From NCBI GenBank assembly GCA_027365475.1, contig DAHXNI010000022.1, positions 1-64,000 of the forward strand: a DNA stretch of 64,000 bases, given 5' to 3'. A program made the position numbers and the translations under genes. Shown here piece after piece: positions 7,556-15,751 of this stretch. This DNA is from Pseudomonadota bacterium (lineage in GTDB: Bacteria; Pseudomonadota; Gammaproteobacteria; JAKAQQ01). Positions within the stretch are counted from its first letter, which is position 1; every line of letters starts with the position of its first letter. The notes beneath the pieces are model-generated. The model did no database searches. It saw only the letters and a program-made list of their open reading frames with translations, and was not told the DNA's origin.

Positions 7556-9742
7556 TCAGAACTCGATCTGATCTCCCTTCTTTGCAGTCGATCGGAACGA
7601 CTCCCGCATGCCAATGTGTGAGCCGATAAATCCCCAGTTGTCGGCATCGTGACGCAGAAGTTTGTCGGTCGGCATATAAATATGACTCGTTGCCGTCGCG
7701 ACATGGAGCAGAATCGGATTCGGACAGCTCTGGTCGTGCTGCATCTCCGCTGCAAACTTGTAGGCGTTGCTCGGAACCACCCGGTCATCATCGGTCGAAG
7801 TAGTAATGATGGTCGGTGGATAGCACACCCCTTTCCTGAGGTTTTGAAGCGGCGAGTACGCATCCAGCCACTTGAAATCTTTCTTCTTGGATGAGGTACC
7901 GTATTCCGAGATCCAGTACTCGCCACCCGAAAACTTCTGGAAACGTAGCATGTCGAGTACGCCATGTCCGACATAAACCGCCCCGAAGAGATGGGAATGC
8001 TGGGTCACGCTCGCGCCCGTCAGGAGTCCGCCGTTCGAATAACCCATGATGCCAAGGTGGGAAGACGAGGTGTAATGATGGCCAATGAGCCAGCGGGCCG
8101 CATTCGCAAAATCGTCGAACACATTCTGTTTGTGGCTGAGCATGCCGGCCTCGTGCCACTTTTGTCCGTACACGCCTCCGCCACGCAGATTGGGCATGGC
8201 ATAGATGCCTCCCAGCCTGAGCCAGGTTGCTACCGCAGGGCTGAAATGGGGGGTGAGTGTGATATCAAATCCGCCATATCCATAGAGGATGGTCGGGTTT
8301 TGACCGTTGAGACGGATTCCTCTCCGGGAGACGATGAACATGGGGACCCGGACACCACCCTTCGAACGGTAAAAGACCTGATGGACCCTGTAGCGATCCG
8401 GATCGAAGCGGACATCCGGTCGAAAAAAGACACTTGAGTGCGCCTTCGGTACGTCGTAGCGCTCGATTTCCCCGGGGCGCAGAAATGACGTAAAGGCGAA
8501 ATAGACATTCGGCGAATCAGCCCGGGCCGAGATACCTCCCACCGTACCCATGCCATCCGGCAGGGGCAGGGATCGGATGACGTGTCCGTTCCTCGAGTAG
8601 AGCGCGAGGCGGCTTTTCGCAACCACCATACGATGAACCAGAATCCGGCCATCCGCAAAATGGGCCGAAACCAGGACACTGTTACTCTGGGGAATGACCG
8701 TGCGCCAGGTTGTGGATGCCGGGTGAGCGAGATTCACGGCGATGACCCGCCCCATGGGAGCAGCCTGATCCGTCTGGACGTAGACGGTTGTGCCTTTGGT
8801 TCCGATCGGGGTATAAGTGGCGTCATCACGCACGAAGAGCGGATGGATGGCCCCGTCGAAATCCGGCTTTTCCGGATTGCCGAGATTCATGTAATAGAGT
8901 TCGTTGCGCGTGATCCGGAACTGGAAATCGATAAAAAGATAGCGTCCGTTTTCGGAAACCGAACCTTCAACGATCCACTCGGGGTGATCAGGGCGTGCGT
9001 AGATCAACCGGTCCTCGGACTGGGGTTTTTCGATCCAGTGGTAATAGAGTGCCTGGTTGGCGAGCCTCTGGCTGATCGCTTTGCCAGAAGGGGGCTCGGG
9101 ATAGCGGGAATAAAAGAAACCCTGGCTGTTCCGGGTCCAGCTCACGTTCGAAAACTTGACCCATCGCACGAGGTGGGGAAGGTTTTTGCCAGTCGCGACG
9201 TCGAGGACATGAATCGTTTGCCAGTCGGACCCTCCTACGGACAACTCGTAGGCGAGATAGCGGCCATTGGGCGAAGGCTCCCAGCCAGCCAATGCGATGG
9301 TACCGTTCGGGGAAAGACGGTTGGGGTTGAGAAGAACCCGTGGCTTGCCATGCGGCCCACGCTGGACATAAACCACCGACTGGTTCTGGATGCCTGTATT
9401 GTGGCTATAAAATAGCCATGGGCCGCGTTGGACCGGGGGTTCTTCCTTGGCATAGTTCCAGATCTGCTTCAGTTTCCGATAAAACACCGCGCGTAGCGGC
9501 AAATCATGAAGATAAGCATCCGTCAGCCGGTTCTCCGCTATGATCCAGCGTGCGAGCTTTCTGCTCTCGAGATTTTCCATCCACTGGTAAGGAGCCTGGA
9601 CACGGGTTCCAAAATAGACATCCACTGTATGATCCCGATAGGCCTTGGGATAGACGAGGGGTTTAGATGTAGCCTTTGCACCGACGGGCGCAAGACCCCA
9701 TGCCAAAGTAGCCACCAGAAGAGCAATCAAGCATGCTTTCAT
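7556..9742 (-). CDS. Secreted prolyl oligopeptidase family serine peptidase (S9A)
   Basis: The precursor is 728 residues. A signal peptide (MKACLIALLVATLAWG, cleavage likely after AKA) leads to an N-terminal beta-propeller and then a C-terminal alpha/beta-hydrolase. YPKAYRDHTVDVYFGTRVQAP and YQWMENLES are typical of the propeller start. The nucleophile sits in GYSNGGLL (Ser about 569), the acid in TSTDDDRVV (about 650) and the His in ATSHIYM (about 685). S9A enzymes cut after Pro in short peptides, here probably in the periplasm. The ATG at 9742 follows a GGGG site; a TTG seven codons upstream is less likely. The length matches the family. Confidence 0.9.
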   Translation of the reverse strand: MKACLIALLVATLAWGLAPVGAKATSKPLVYPKAYRDHTVDVYFGTRVQAPYQWMENLESRKLARWIIAENRLTDAYLHDLPLRAVFYRKLKQIWNYAKEEPPVQRGPWLFYSHNTGIQNQSVVYVQRGPHGKPRVLLNPNRLSPNGTIALAGWEPSPNGRYLAYELSVGGSDWQTIHVLDVATGKNLPHLVRWVKFSNVSWTRNSQGFFYSRYPEPPSGKAISQRLANQALYYHWIEKPQSEDRLIYARPDHPEWIVEGSVSENGRYLFIDFQFRITRNELYYMNLGNPEKPDFDGAIHPLFVRDDATYTPIGTKGTTVYVQTDQAAPMGRVIAVNLAHPASTTWRTVIPQSNSVLVSAHFADGRILVHRMVVAKSRLALYSRNGHVIRSLPLPDGMGTVGGISARADSPNVYFAFTSFLRPGEIERYDVPKAHSSVFFRPDVRFDPDRYRVHQVFYRSKGGVRVPMFIVSRRGIRLNGQNPTILYGYGGFDITLTPHFSPAVATWLRLGGIYAMPNLRGGGVYGQKWHEAGMLSHKQNVFDDFANAARWLIGHHYTSSSHLGIMGYSNGGLLTGASVTQHSHLFGAVYVGHGVLDMLRFQKFSGGEYWISEYGTSSKKKDFKWLDAYSPLQNLRKGVCYPPTIITTSTDDDRVVPSNAYKFAAEMQHDQSCPNPILLHVATATSHIYMPTDKLLRHDADNWGFIGSHIGMRESFRSTAKKGDQIEF

Positions 9743-9821
9743 CGGAATCCCCGGGCGGAACAAAACGGTAAAAGTGTAGCACGAGATCGCGCTCTGTCCG
9801 CTTGGACAAGGGGCATCCAGC

Positions 9822-10379
9822 TCAGGGAAAGACTTCAGCCTCGGCTAACCCCGGAGCAGCCCGGTCCTTGTCGGACAGAAGCGGGTCGCCACCGGCCAGA
9901 TCCTCGTGCGGCCACTCGATTCCAAGATCCGGATCGTTCCAGCGGAGACTCCGGTCTGATGCTTGATCCCAATATTCAGTCGTCTTGTATAAGAGATCCG
10001 CGCTTTTACTGAGGGTCAGGAATCCGTGACCAAAACCCGGCGGGATCCAGACCTCCCGTCCGCTCTCGGAATCAAGCTCAATCCCGATCCACGAACCAAA
10101 ATGGCGAGAACTTCTCCGGAGGTCGATCGCGACATCAAAAACCCGGCCGGCCACGACCCGCACAAGCTTGCCCTGGGGGTGATTGATCTGATAGTGGAGA
10201 CCACGGAGCGTTCCCCGTATCGAATGGGAATGGTTATCCTGCACGAAATCGGAATCGAACCCCGTGGCTTGTGCAAACACCTGGCGATTGTAGGTCTCAC
10301 AAAAAAAACCGCGTGCATCCCGGTGCCGCGTGGGTTCGAGGACGAGAACACCAGGTAGCCGGGTTGCCAGAACACGCAT
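9822..10379 (-). CDS. rfbC: dTDP-4-dehydrorhamnose 3,5-epimerase
   Basis: The 185-residue cupin-fold enzyme epimerises C3 and C5 of dTDP-4-keto-6-deoxyglucose on the route to dTDP-L-rhamnose. Visible signatures are GFFCETYN, FVQDNHSHS, GTLRGLHYQ, QGKLVRVVAGRVFDVAIDLR and a WIPPGFGHGFLTLS strand. The gene starts 7 bases after the rfbB stop, so the two are one operon. The partner genes rfbA and rfbD are not nearby, so the complete pathway must use genes elsewhere or end at another dTDP-6-deoxy sugar. Length is normal. Confidence 0.93.
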   Translation of the reverse strand: MRVLATRLPGVLVLEPTRHRDARGFFCETYNRQVFAQATGFDSDFVQDNHSHSIRGTLRGLHYQINHPQGKLVRVVAGRVFDVAIDLRRSSRHFGSWIGIELDSESGREVWIPPGFGHGFLTLSKSADLLYKTTEYWDQASDRSLRWNDPDLGIEWPHEDLAGGDPLLSDKDRAAPGLAEAEVFP

Positions 10380-10386
10380 CAGTCAA

Positions 10387-11469
10387 TCAGGCCTGTGCGG
10401 GACGCTCAGAGCGACCCGTTCCATAGTGGAGATCCAGCCATTCCCGATAGGCGCCCGTTGTGACATTCCAGACCCAATCGGGGTGATCGAGATACCAGGA
10501 GAGCGTTTTTTCGATTCCGCTCACAAACGTCTCGCGCGGCACCCACCCGAGTTCGCGCTCGATTTTTCCGGTATCGATTGCATAGCGCCAGTCGTGTCCG
10601 GGCCGGTCAGGAACTTCCGCGATGCCTTCGACATGACTGCCATGTGCGCGCGGACGGTGTCGATCAAGCAGTCGACACACGGTTTCCACGACCTCCCGGT
10701 TCGTGAGCTCGTTGCGACCACCGATGTTATAGGTCTCCCCCACTCGCCCCCGATCCAGAATCGCCAAAAGCGCCCGGCAATGATCCTCGACATGGAGCCA
10801 GTCCCGCACCTGGCTACCGTCACCATAAAGCGGTAACGGACGGTTCTCGATCGCGTGATGAATCATCAGTGGAATGAGCTTTTCCGGAAACTGGTACGGT
10901 CCATAGTTGTTCGAACAGTGACAGATGAGGGTCGGAAGGCCGTAGGTATGCGTGTAAGCCCGAACCCAAAGATCGCTCGCGGCCTTGCTCGCGGCATAGG
11001 GACTGTTCGGCGCGAAGGGGGTTGCCTCTGAAAACGGCGGATCGGATGGGCCCAGCGATCCGTAGACTTCATCGGTTGAGACATGAAGAAAGCGGAATGA
11101 CTCCCGGTCGGACGGGGCCCATTGGGCCCGGTAGACACGTACCGCTTCGAGAAGGACGAACGTCCCTTCGACATTGGTTTTCAAAAATGCCTGTGGGCCC
11201 CGAATGGAACGATCTACATGACTCTCGGCCGCAAAATGGACGATGGCCCTCGGCCTCACCCGGTTCAGCAGCCGCTCAACAGCTTCCCGGTCAGTGATGT
11301 CGCCACGCACGAATGAGAAACGCGTGTCAGATGCCACGGGCGCAAGGTTTTCAAGGTTGCCAGCATAGGTCAGCGCATCGAATACGACCAGCGGTTCATC
11401 GCGCTCGGCCAGCCAATGGTGGACGAAGTTGCTGCCGATGAAACCAGCCCCGCCCGTGATCACGATCAT
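10387..11469 (-). CDS. rfbB: dTDP-glucose 4,6-dehydratase
   Basis: This 360-residue extended short-chain dehydrogenase converts dTDP-glucose to dTDP-4-keto-6-deoxyglucose. It has the NAD-binding TGGAGFIGSNFV at the N-terminus, HFAAESHVDRSI, the STDEVYG catalytic segment and YAASKAASD (YxxxK). These are followed by SNNYGPYQFPEKLIPLMI and RDWLHVEDHC. It is the upstream gene of the rfbB-rfbC pair. The product would feed O-antigen or exopolysaccharide synthesis. No strong ribosome-binding site precedes the ATG. Confidence 0.95.
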   Translation of the reverse strand: MIVITGGAGFIGSNFVHHWLAERDEPLVVFDALTYAGNLENLAPVASDTRFSFVRGDITDREAVERLLNRVRPRAIVHFAAESHVDRSIRGPQAFLKTNVEGTFVLLEAVRVYRAQWAPSDRESFRFLHVSTDEVYGSLGPSDPPFSEATPFAPNSPYAASKAASDLWVRAYTHTYGLPTLICHCSNNYGPYQFPEKLIPLMIHHAIENRPLPLYGDGSQVRDWLHVEDHCRALLAILDRGRVGETYNIGGRNELTNREVVETVCRLLDRHRPRAHGSHVEGIAEVPDRPGHDWRYAIDTGKIERELGWVPRETFVSGIEKTLSWYLDHPDWVWNVTTGAYREWLDLHYGTGRSERPAQA

Positions 11470-11847
11470 CTGCTGTATTCGTCCCCAAAACGATCGAGGG
11501 TTGCACGCCCTGCTCGGAGGTCAGTGTACCCGAAGTGGAATTCTATGGCATCTTGAGAACACTGAACGGCATAGAGCATCCGGCAAAGGTTCATAAGAGG
11601 GACTTTGGGACTTCATCAAAAGGATTGCGCCGGTTTTGGGGTTTTGGGTCATCACCAAAAACTGTTTCCGAGCCTTTCAGGCATCTCCACATGGTGATGG
11701 ATGATCGGCGCGGGTTCATGGGAATTGCGATCCACGGACCGGCAAGTCGCGCACAATACGCGTCAGGAGACGGCTGATAGAGCCGCATCACCATGAGCTT
11801 CTGCTCTCTGCCGGGTCTTCGGATTGGTATGATGGAACACCCTGCCA
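11470..11847. other. Intergenic gap, no gene recognised
   Basis: About 380 bases lie between the DadA-like gene and rfbB, both on the minus strand. Short frames on either strand resemble nothing I know. The rfbB promoter should be here. Confidence 0.4.
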
Positions 11848-13146
11848 TCAAGAGACCCCCCTCTGGCGAGCCAACCGAAAGGGCGAGGGATCGATCGCAT
11901 TCCGACTCCTGCGAGACTCGATACCATCCGCCACAATCCGGGCAGAACCGGCCGCAAGGGTCCACCCGAGCGGGCCATGCCCCACGTTCAGGACCACCGC
12001 TTCCGCCTTCGCAGTGCCGAGTATCGGGAGCCCATCGGGTGTCATGGCCCGGAGACAGGCCCAGTCGAGTTCAGAGGGCACATGGCGGAGTTCAGGCAGC
12101 CAGTCTGAGGCCGTATCATGAATGCGGCGAAGAAAACGGAGATCCGGCTGATCGTCGAACCCCGCGAACTCCGCCATACCAGCCACACGCAGACGGTTCC
12201 CAAGTGGCGTGAGCACCACTTTGCGGCTCTGGTCAGCGAGCGCGGGACCATCGCATACAAGTGGCGAAGTGGAATAGGTGCGGGTATATCCTTTGACCGG
12301 ATAGATTGGAAGACGGATGCCAGCCGAGCGAGCGAGCGCCGAGCTTCCCACTCCTGCGGCGATCACGACTTTTTCGGCCCGATAACACCCACACCCGGTC
12401 ACAAGCGTCACGGATTCCGAACCAGGCTCGATCGAGTGCACTGTTTCACCGAGGTGCAGGCGGACGCCTTTCCGTAACGCGTGATCCAGAAGTTTTCTGC
12501 AGGCAGCCTCGCAATCACCGAAGTGGTCATCGGGATACCAGAACCCGCCTGCCGGAGCGATGGGCGCGTATTGGAGGTGTGGCACCCGCCTGAGACAGCC
12601 GTCCTGATCCAGCACCTCTGCCCGAATGGCAAGATCGCCCTCCCAGGATAGAAGTTCCTGAGCCGCCTTCCACTCCCGATGACTACGGTAAAGGTAGAGC
12701 ACACCGGAACCCGGTACCAACGGTGATCCGAGCTCGGCTTCGTACTCTCTCCAGACTCCGAGGCTGTAACGGGTAAGGGCGTGAAGAGACCCATGGTTTG
12801 CAAGATAACGGCGGCGGGATGTGTTCCGCAGGGAGGATCCGAGCCACGGAAAGGCACCCGAGCCCATCCGAAAAAGATCCAGGCTGAACGGCCGATGACG
12901 GTCGAAGAGCCAGCGCGGAAGCTCGCGCCGGATCACAGGCGACATCCAGGGGCTGCCACTTTCGGCCGAAATCTGGCCGCCATTTGCGTGACTCGCCTGG
13001 CCTGCACAGACCAACTCGGATTCGAAGAGGGCCACTCGGAACCCCCGAGTCAAAAGTTCATGGGCCTGAGTCAGTCCGATGATACCCCCTCCCACGATCG
13101 CCACATCAATGGGACAGAGGAGTCCATCCGAATCAGGCGGGATCAC
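11848..13146 (-). CDS. FAD-dependent D-amino-acid dehydrogenase (DadA-like)
   Basis: The 432-residue DAO-family flavoprotein begins with an FAD dinucleotide site (DVAIVGGGIIGLTQAHEL, residues 14-31). It has the DadA-type SHANGGQIS segment and, near the C-terminus, TPDGLPILG and VGHGPLGWTLAAGSA. DadA enzymes oxidise D-amino acids at the inner membrane, passing electrons to quinone. This copy is clearly divergent from canonical DadA, so another secondary amine may be the substrate. No alanine racemase is adjacent. The gene stands in a row of minus-strand genes but is 30 bases from the TPR gene, which may be co-transcribed. Confidence 0.8.
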   Translation of the reverse strand: MIPPDSDGLLCPIDVAIVGGGIIGLTQAHELLTRGFRVALFESELVCAGQASHANGGQISAESGSPWMSPVIRRELPRWLFDRHRPFSLDLFRMGSGAFPWLGSSLRNTSRRRYLANHGSLHALTRYSLGVWREYEAELGSPLVPGSGVLYLYRSHREWKAAQELLSWEGDLAIRAEVLDQDGCLRRVPHLQYAPIAPAGGFWYPDDHFGDCEAACRKLLDHALRKGVRLHLGETVHSIEPGSESVTLVTGCGCYRAEKVVIAAGVGSSALARSAGIRLPIYPVKGYTRTYSTSPLVCDGPALADQSRKVVLTPLGNRLRVAGMAEFAGFDDQPDLRFLRRIHDTASDWLPELRHVPSELDWACLRAMTPDGLPILGTAKAEAVVLNVGHGPLGWTLAAGSARIVADGIESRRSRNAIDPSPFRLARQRGVS

Positions 13147-13176
13147 TGAATGCCCTGCTCTGACAGCCCTTATGAT

Positions 13177-14262
13177 TCATCTGTGCGGTCGGGATGCTGA
13201 CTCTTTCCGCAGCCTCGCAAGTGCATGCTTGATCTTGTGGAGAAGCTGTTTGCGTATTTGAGATTTTTGATGCCGTGCCTCTGCAAGGGCGATCCCGTAT
13301 TGGTCGCGCGCGCGACGCGGATAATCCAGATCAGTGAAGAGAAGCCCCAGCCGAAAATGTGCCCAGGCCGCCGAGGGATCCTGATCAGGCGGGGTCACAC
13401 TCAGGTAATATTCGAGTGCCTGTACGCCCGTGTGCAGGTGCATGCCGGAAACTGCCGCAATCATCCCCATGTGATAGAAGGCAGCGAACCTTCGGGGTTT
13501 GCCCCGGATGGCACGCGCCCGATAAAACCCCCATGCCGACTGGAATGCGTGGAGAGCCTCCTTCCGCAAGCGTTTCTTCTTCCAGTCGCGCATCGCGAGC
13601 ATCAATTCATCTTGTGCCAGCATACTTTTTGCGCCCTTGAGCGATGCGCCCTTGAGCGATGGCTTTTCTAAAATCGCCTGCTGGAGCTCTGCAATCGCCC
13701 GGGTGCGATGTCCTTTGGCCCAGAAGATTTCGGCCTCGGCCATCCTCCCTTGCGCGGGACTGTGTGCGCGGATCGCTCGAAGTTCGAGCTTTCCCTGCCG
13801 GTTGCTGCCCCCGAGAAAGCCGGGTGCTTGGAGGTCGTAGAGCATGAGCGCCATTCGCGCTGCCATATTCTTGGGAGCGACTCGAACAGCATTTTTGAGC
13901 GCCTGGTGAATTTGTCCGACATGGCCGAGAAGTGAGAAGACCCCCGCCTTCGCGCTCTTCGCAGCCAGAACCCCTGCATAGATAATCCAGTCATTCGCGT
14001 CGTGGGGTCTTTTGTGGATCAGTTTTTTGACGTAGGGAAATGCCTTTCTGAATCGCCCATCGATCAATAGTGCTTGGATATAGAGTTTGATGAGGGATGC
14101 ATCGTTCGGCTTTCGGACCAAAAGCGGTCGGATGATCAAACGGGCCTTCCGTCCATAACCGTCATGAACAAGATGGTGCAGTCTCTCCATCGTTCCCGCC
14201 TGCGCCACCATCACGCAGCCGATAAACGCCAAGAAAGCAAGCTTCCCCAAGAACGTTTTCAT
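13177..14262 (-). CDS. Exported TPR-repeat protein
   Basis: The 361-residue protein opens with a signal peptide (MKTFLGKLAFLAFIGCVMVA, cleavage near QAG). The rest is helical with degenerate tetratricopeptide repeats, for example near residues 40-110 (LIKLYIQALLIDGRFRKAFP, then DWIIYAGVLAAKSAKAG) and 285-350 (SAAWAHFRLGLLFTDL). It is very basic. It is probably a periplasmic protein-interaction scaffold; no enzymatic domain is seen and I cannot name a partner. Confidence 0.65.
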   Translation of the reverse strand: MKTFLGKLAFLAFIGCVMVAQAGTMERLHHLVHDGYGRKARLIIRPLLVRKPNDASLIKLYIQALLIDGRFRKAFPYVKKLIHKRPHDANDWIIYAGVLAAKSAKAGVFSLLGHVGQIHQALKNAVRVAPKNMAARMALMLYDLQAPGFLGGSNRQGKLELRAIRAHSPAQGRMAEAEIFWAKGHRTRAIAELQQAILEKPSLKGASLKGAKSMLAQDELMLAMRDWKKKRLRKEALHAFQSAWGFYRARAIRGKPRRFAAFYHMGMIAAVSGMHLHTGVQALEYYLSVTPPDQDPSAAWAHFRLGLLFTDLDYPRRARDQYGIALAEARHQKSQIRKQLLHKIKHALARLRKESASRPHR

Positions 14263-14363
14263 GTCGGAAGCAGCTCCATGATCAGATCAGCAGCCCATTC
14301 CGGGAATATTTGGTCATCAGGTTGCCGGGGAAATGCGTGGATCACCCACAGCTCAAAGACAAC

Positions 14364-14918
14364 CTAGTAAATGAGCGGGATGAGCCGTGCCGTTCGTGCT
14401 TGGTATTCTCGGTAAATCTGACCAAAATAGGCCACAAGCATTTTCTCCTCCTGCTGGATGCGGAAGGCATAAGCCGGAATCGAAAATCCGAACAGGATCA
14501 GTACGCCGGTCCAACTGCCCAAGGTGAGACCAAATCCGGCGAGCAGGATCAGGATTCCAAGATAACTCGGATGCCGGATCCAACGGTAAAGACCCTTCGC
14601 GACAACGTGCTGCCCGGGCAGCACCACGAGTTTCGAGGTGTGGAAACGTCCCAACTGTGATATGGACGCAAAGCGAAGCGCAATGCCGGTCATCATGAGG
14701 AGCAGTGCGGGAAATGCCTGACTTTCCATGTCGGGCGCCCAGTGCTGGAAAGCAGCCCAGGAGGCCAAGGTCACACCGGACACATTGGCAATCATGAGTA
14801 CCCAGCAGGAAATGGAGGCCCGCGAAATCTCCCGGGGTACTGACCGGCGCGAGAGCAGCCAGTAGTCAACGAGGAACCAGAGCCCCAAAAGCAGAAGGCC
14901 CGCGCGCCAAGCCACCAT
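14364..14918 (-). CDS. Membrane methyltransferase, ICMT/phospholipid-methyltransferase type
   Basis: The 184-residue protein has about five membrane helices. It ends with the family signature GLYRWIRHPSYLGILILL, then a helix pair and EEKMLVAYFGQIYREYQART, which bind SAM and substrate in isoprenylcysteine carboxyl methyltransferase-like enzymes. Bacterial members methylate lipids or small molecules; the substrate is unknown. It lies between the TPR gene and the SAM methyltransferase gene, with gaps of about 100 and 170 bases. Confidence 0.78.
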   Translation of the reverse strand: MVAWRAGLLLLGLWFLVDYWLLSRRSVPREISRASISCWVLMIANVSGVTLASWAAFQHWAPDMESQAFPALLLMMTGIALRFASISQLGRFHTSKLVVLPGQHVVAKGLYRWIRHPSYLGILILLAGFGLTLGSWTGVLILFGFSIPAYAFRIQQEEKMLVAYFGQIYREYQARTARLIPLIY

Positions 14919-15085
14919 CAGCTGAGGGACTCATGGGGGGCGGACCGGCCCTGTCGAGCCCACATCCGTCCAGAACCTGCAATGATCGATCTGATGCCTG
15001 TTTTCATAGTGCCCGGGTCCCAGGTTAAGCCAGTTCGTGAATCGTACCATGATCTGGAAACAGATGGAACCGGCGCGTGTCAGTC

Positions 15086-15751
15086 TCAGCCCTTCCTGCG
15101 GGAATCTTCCTGACCCGACACCGGAATCACTGGATGAGTACCTCGTTTGACAAAAACGGAATACTGAAACCGCTGCCGATTCCCCGCCGGTGTGAGGTGC
15201 TCTTCCAGCTCGCTTGAAACCCGCTCGAAACCCGGTCCCAACCAGGCGGCCAGCGACTCGGGCGAGTGACGCTCGACCGGCAGTCCGCTGCACTGGGTGG
15301 GACCATCCGGAGCAAATGTCGCGAGAATCGCAGTACCCCCAGAGATCAACGCGGATTCCAAGCAGCACTTGTAGGCTGCCCGATCGATCGGATCAATCAG
15401 AAAATGAAATACCGCACGATCGTGCCACAGCCGGTAGGACCGCTCGGGTTGCCATCGGGTGATGTCTGCCACGATCCAATGAACGGCACGGGATCGGTCA
15501 CCCAGTCGCACCCGCGCCTGTGCCAACCCGTTTTCGGCAATATCCAGGACCGTGATATCGCTCAGGCCATCGGCAATAAGGTGATCTACGAGACGCGAAG
15601 CGCCGCCACCGATATCGATGATCGCATCGCTTTTCTGCAGTTGTGCCGCATGGATCAGATGGAGGGAACGGTCTGGATGCGACTGGAACCAACTGACATC
15701 AGATGCCTTCTTCTCCTGGTACAGGTTTTCCCAATGCTGCCGGCTATCCAT
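15086..15751 (-). CDS. Class I SAM-dependent methyltransferase
   Basis: The 221-residue protein has motif I AIIDIGGGASRLVDHL, an acidic motif II ITVLDIAENGLAQAR, a motif with IVADITRW, and HDRAVFHFLID. The start HWENLYQEKKASDVSWFQ is typical of a family of small soluble methyltransferases often annotated as thiopurine- or tellurite-resistance-like. The substrate is unknown. The ATG at 15751 overlaps the end of the upstream glycosidase-like gene by 8 bases, so the two are translationally coupled. Confidence 0.82.
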   Translation of the reverse strand: MDSRQHWENLYQEKKASDVSWFQSHPDRSLHLIHAAQLQKSDAIIDIGGGASRLVDHLIADGLSDITVLDIAENGLAQARVRLGDRSRAVHWIVADITRWQPERSYRLWHDRAVFHFLIDPIDRAAYKCCLESALISGGTAILATFAPDGPTQCSGLPVERHSPESLAAWLGPGFERVSSELEEHLTPAGNRQRFQYSVFVKRGTHPVIPVSGQEDSRRKG

